Source: an uncultured bacterium
GTDB taxonomy: Bacteria > Cyanobacteriota > Vampirovibrionia > Gastranaerophilales > Gastranaerophilaceae
Direction of reading: 5' to 3'
DNA length: 7,039 nt
Assembly (NCBI GenBank): GCA_948742005.1
Contig: CAPYQR010000069.1
Location: 1-7,039, forward strand
Positions 6,271 through 7,039 of the stretch are shown here, piece after piece. Position numbers and translations under genes: made by a program. How positions within the stretch are numbered: position 1 is the first letter of the stretch; the number at the start of each line of letters is the position of its first letter. Below the pieces are notes generated by a model. That model saw only the letters and a program-made list of their open reading frames with translations, ran no database searches and had not been told where the DNA came from.

Positions 6271-7039
<769 letters not shown>

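Overview
The window is an AT-rich bacterial chromosomal segment in which every supportable gene lies on the minus strand. Read in the direction of transcription, from the high-coordinate end down, the order is: 3' part of atpD (F1 ATP synthase beta), atpC (epsilon), ald (alanine dehydrogenase), proB (glutamate 5-kinase), proA (glutamate-5-semialdehyde dehydrogenase), tRNA-Gly(TCC), and then a long gene for a probable secreted lipoprotein that runs off the left edge without a stop codon.

Regions. 7039-5863: atpD and atpC, separated by 3 bp, form the end of an ATP synthase operon. 5862-5806: a short gap holding a good sigma70-like promoter and the ald ribosome binding site. 5805-2257: ald, proB and proA form a compact unit; ald and proB overlap by 4 bp (ATGA) and proB and proA are 37 bp apart. 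2256-2127: a second promoter with the same two hexamers and the same 17-bp spacer as the one before ald, followed by a complete tRNA-Gly with encoded CCA. 2126-1945: a 182-bp intergenic region with an AT-only hairpin plus T-run, a 12-bp palindrome and a 7+7 inverted repeat, the last two overlapping a candidate promoter. 1944-1: the long open reading frame, 648 codons visible.

How the genes work together. ProB and ProA carry out the first two steps from glutamate to proline; the last enzyme, ProC, is not in the window. Ald interconverts L-alanine with pyruvate and ammonia using NAD. Linking Ald with ProBA suggests joint handling of amino-acid nitrogen and reducing power. The neighbouring ATP synthase genes are probably a separate unit with possible read-through, since no terminator is visible after atpC.

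Organism. The AT-rich composition, standard code, F-type ATPase and an N-terminal 'SFTG' motif in the long unknown protein (a motif I recall from hypothetical proteins of gut Gastranaerophilales/Melainabacteria) make that non-photosynthetic cyanobacterial lineage my best guess. Confidence is low to moderate; an AT-rich Bacillota or Elusimicrobiota-type bacterium is not excluded. The core genes are ordinary. The most interesting part is the long orphan lipoprotein gene and its symmetric upstream region. I see no CRISPR array, insertion sequence, toxin-antitoxin pair, phage gene or recognisable defence system.
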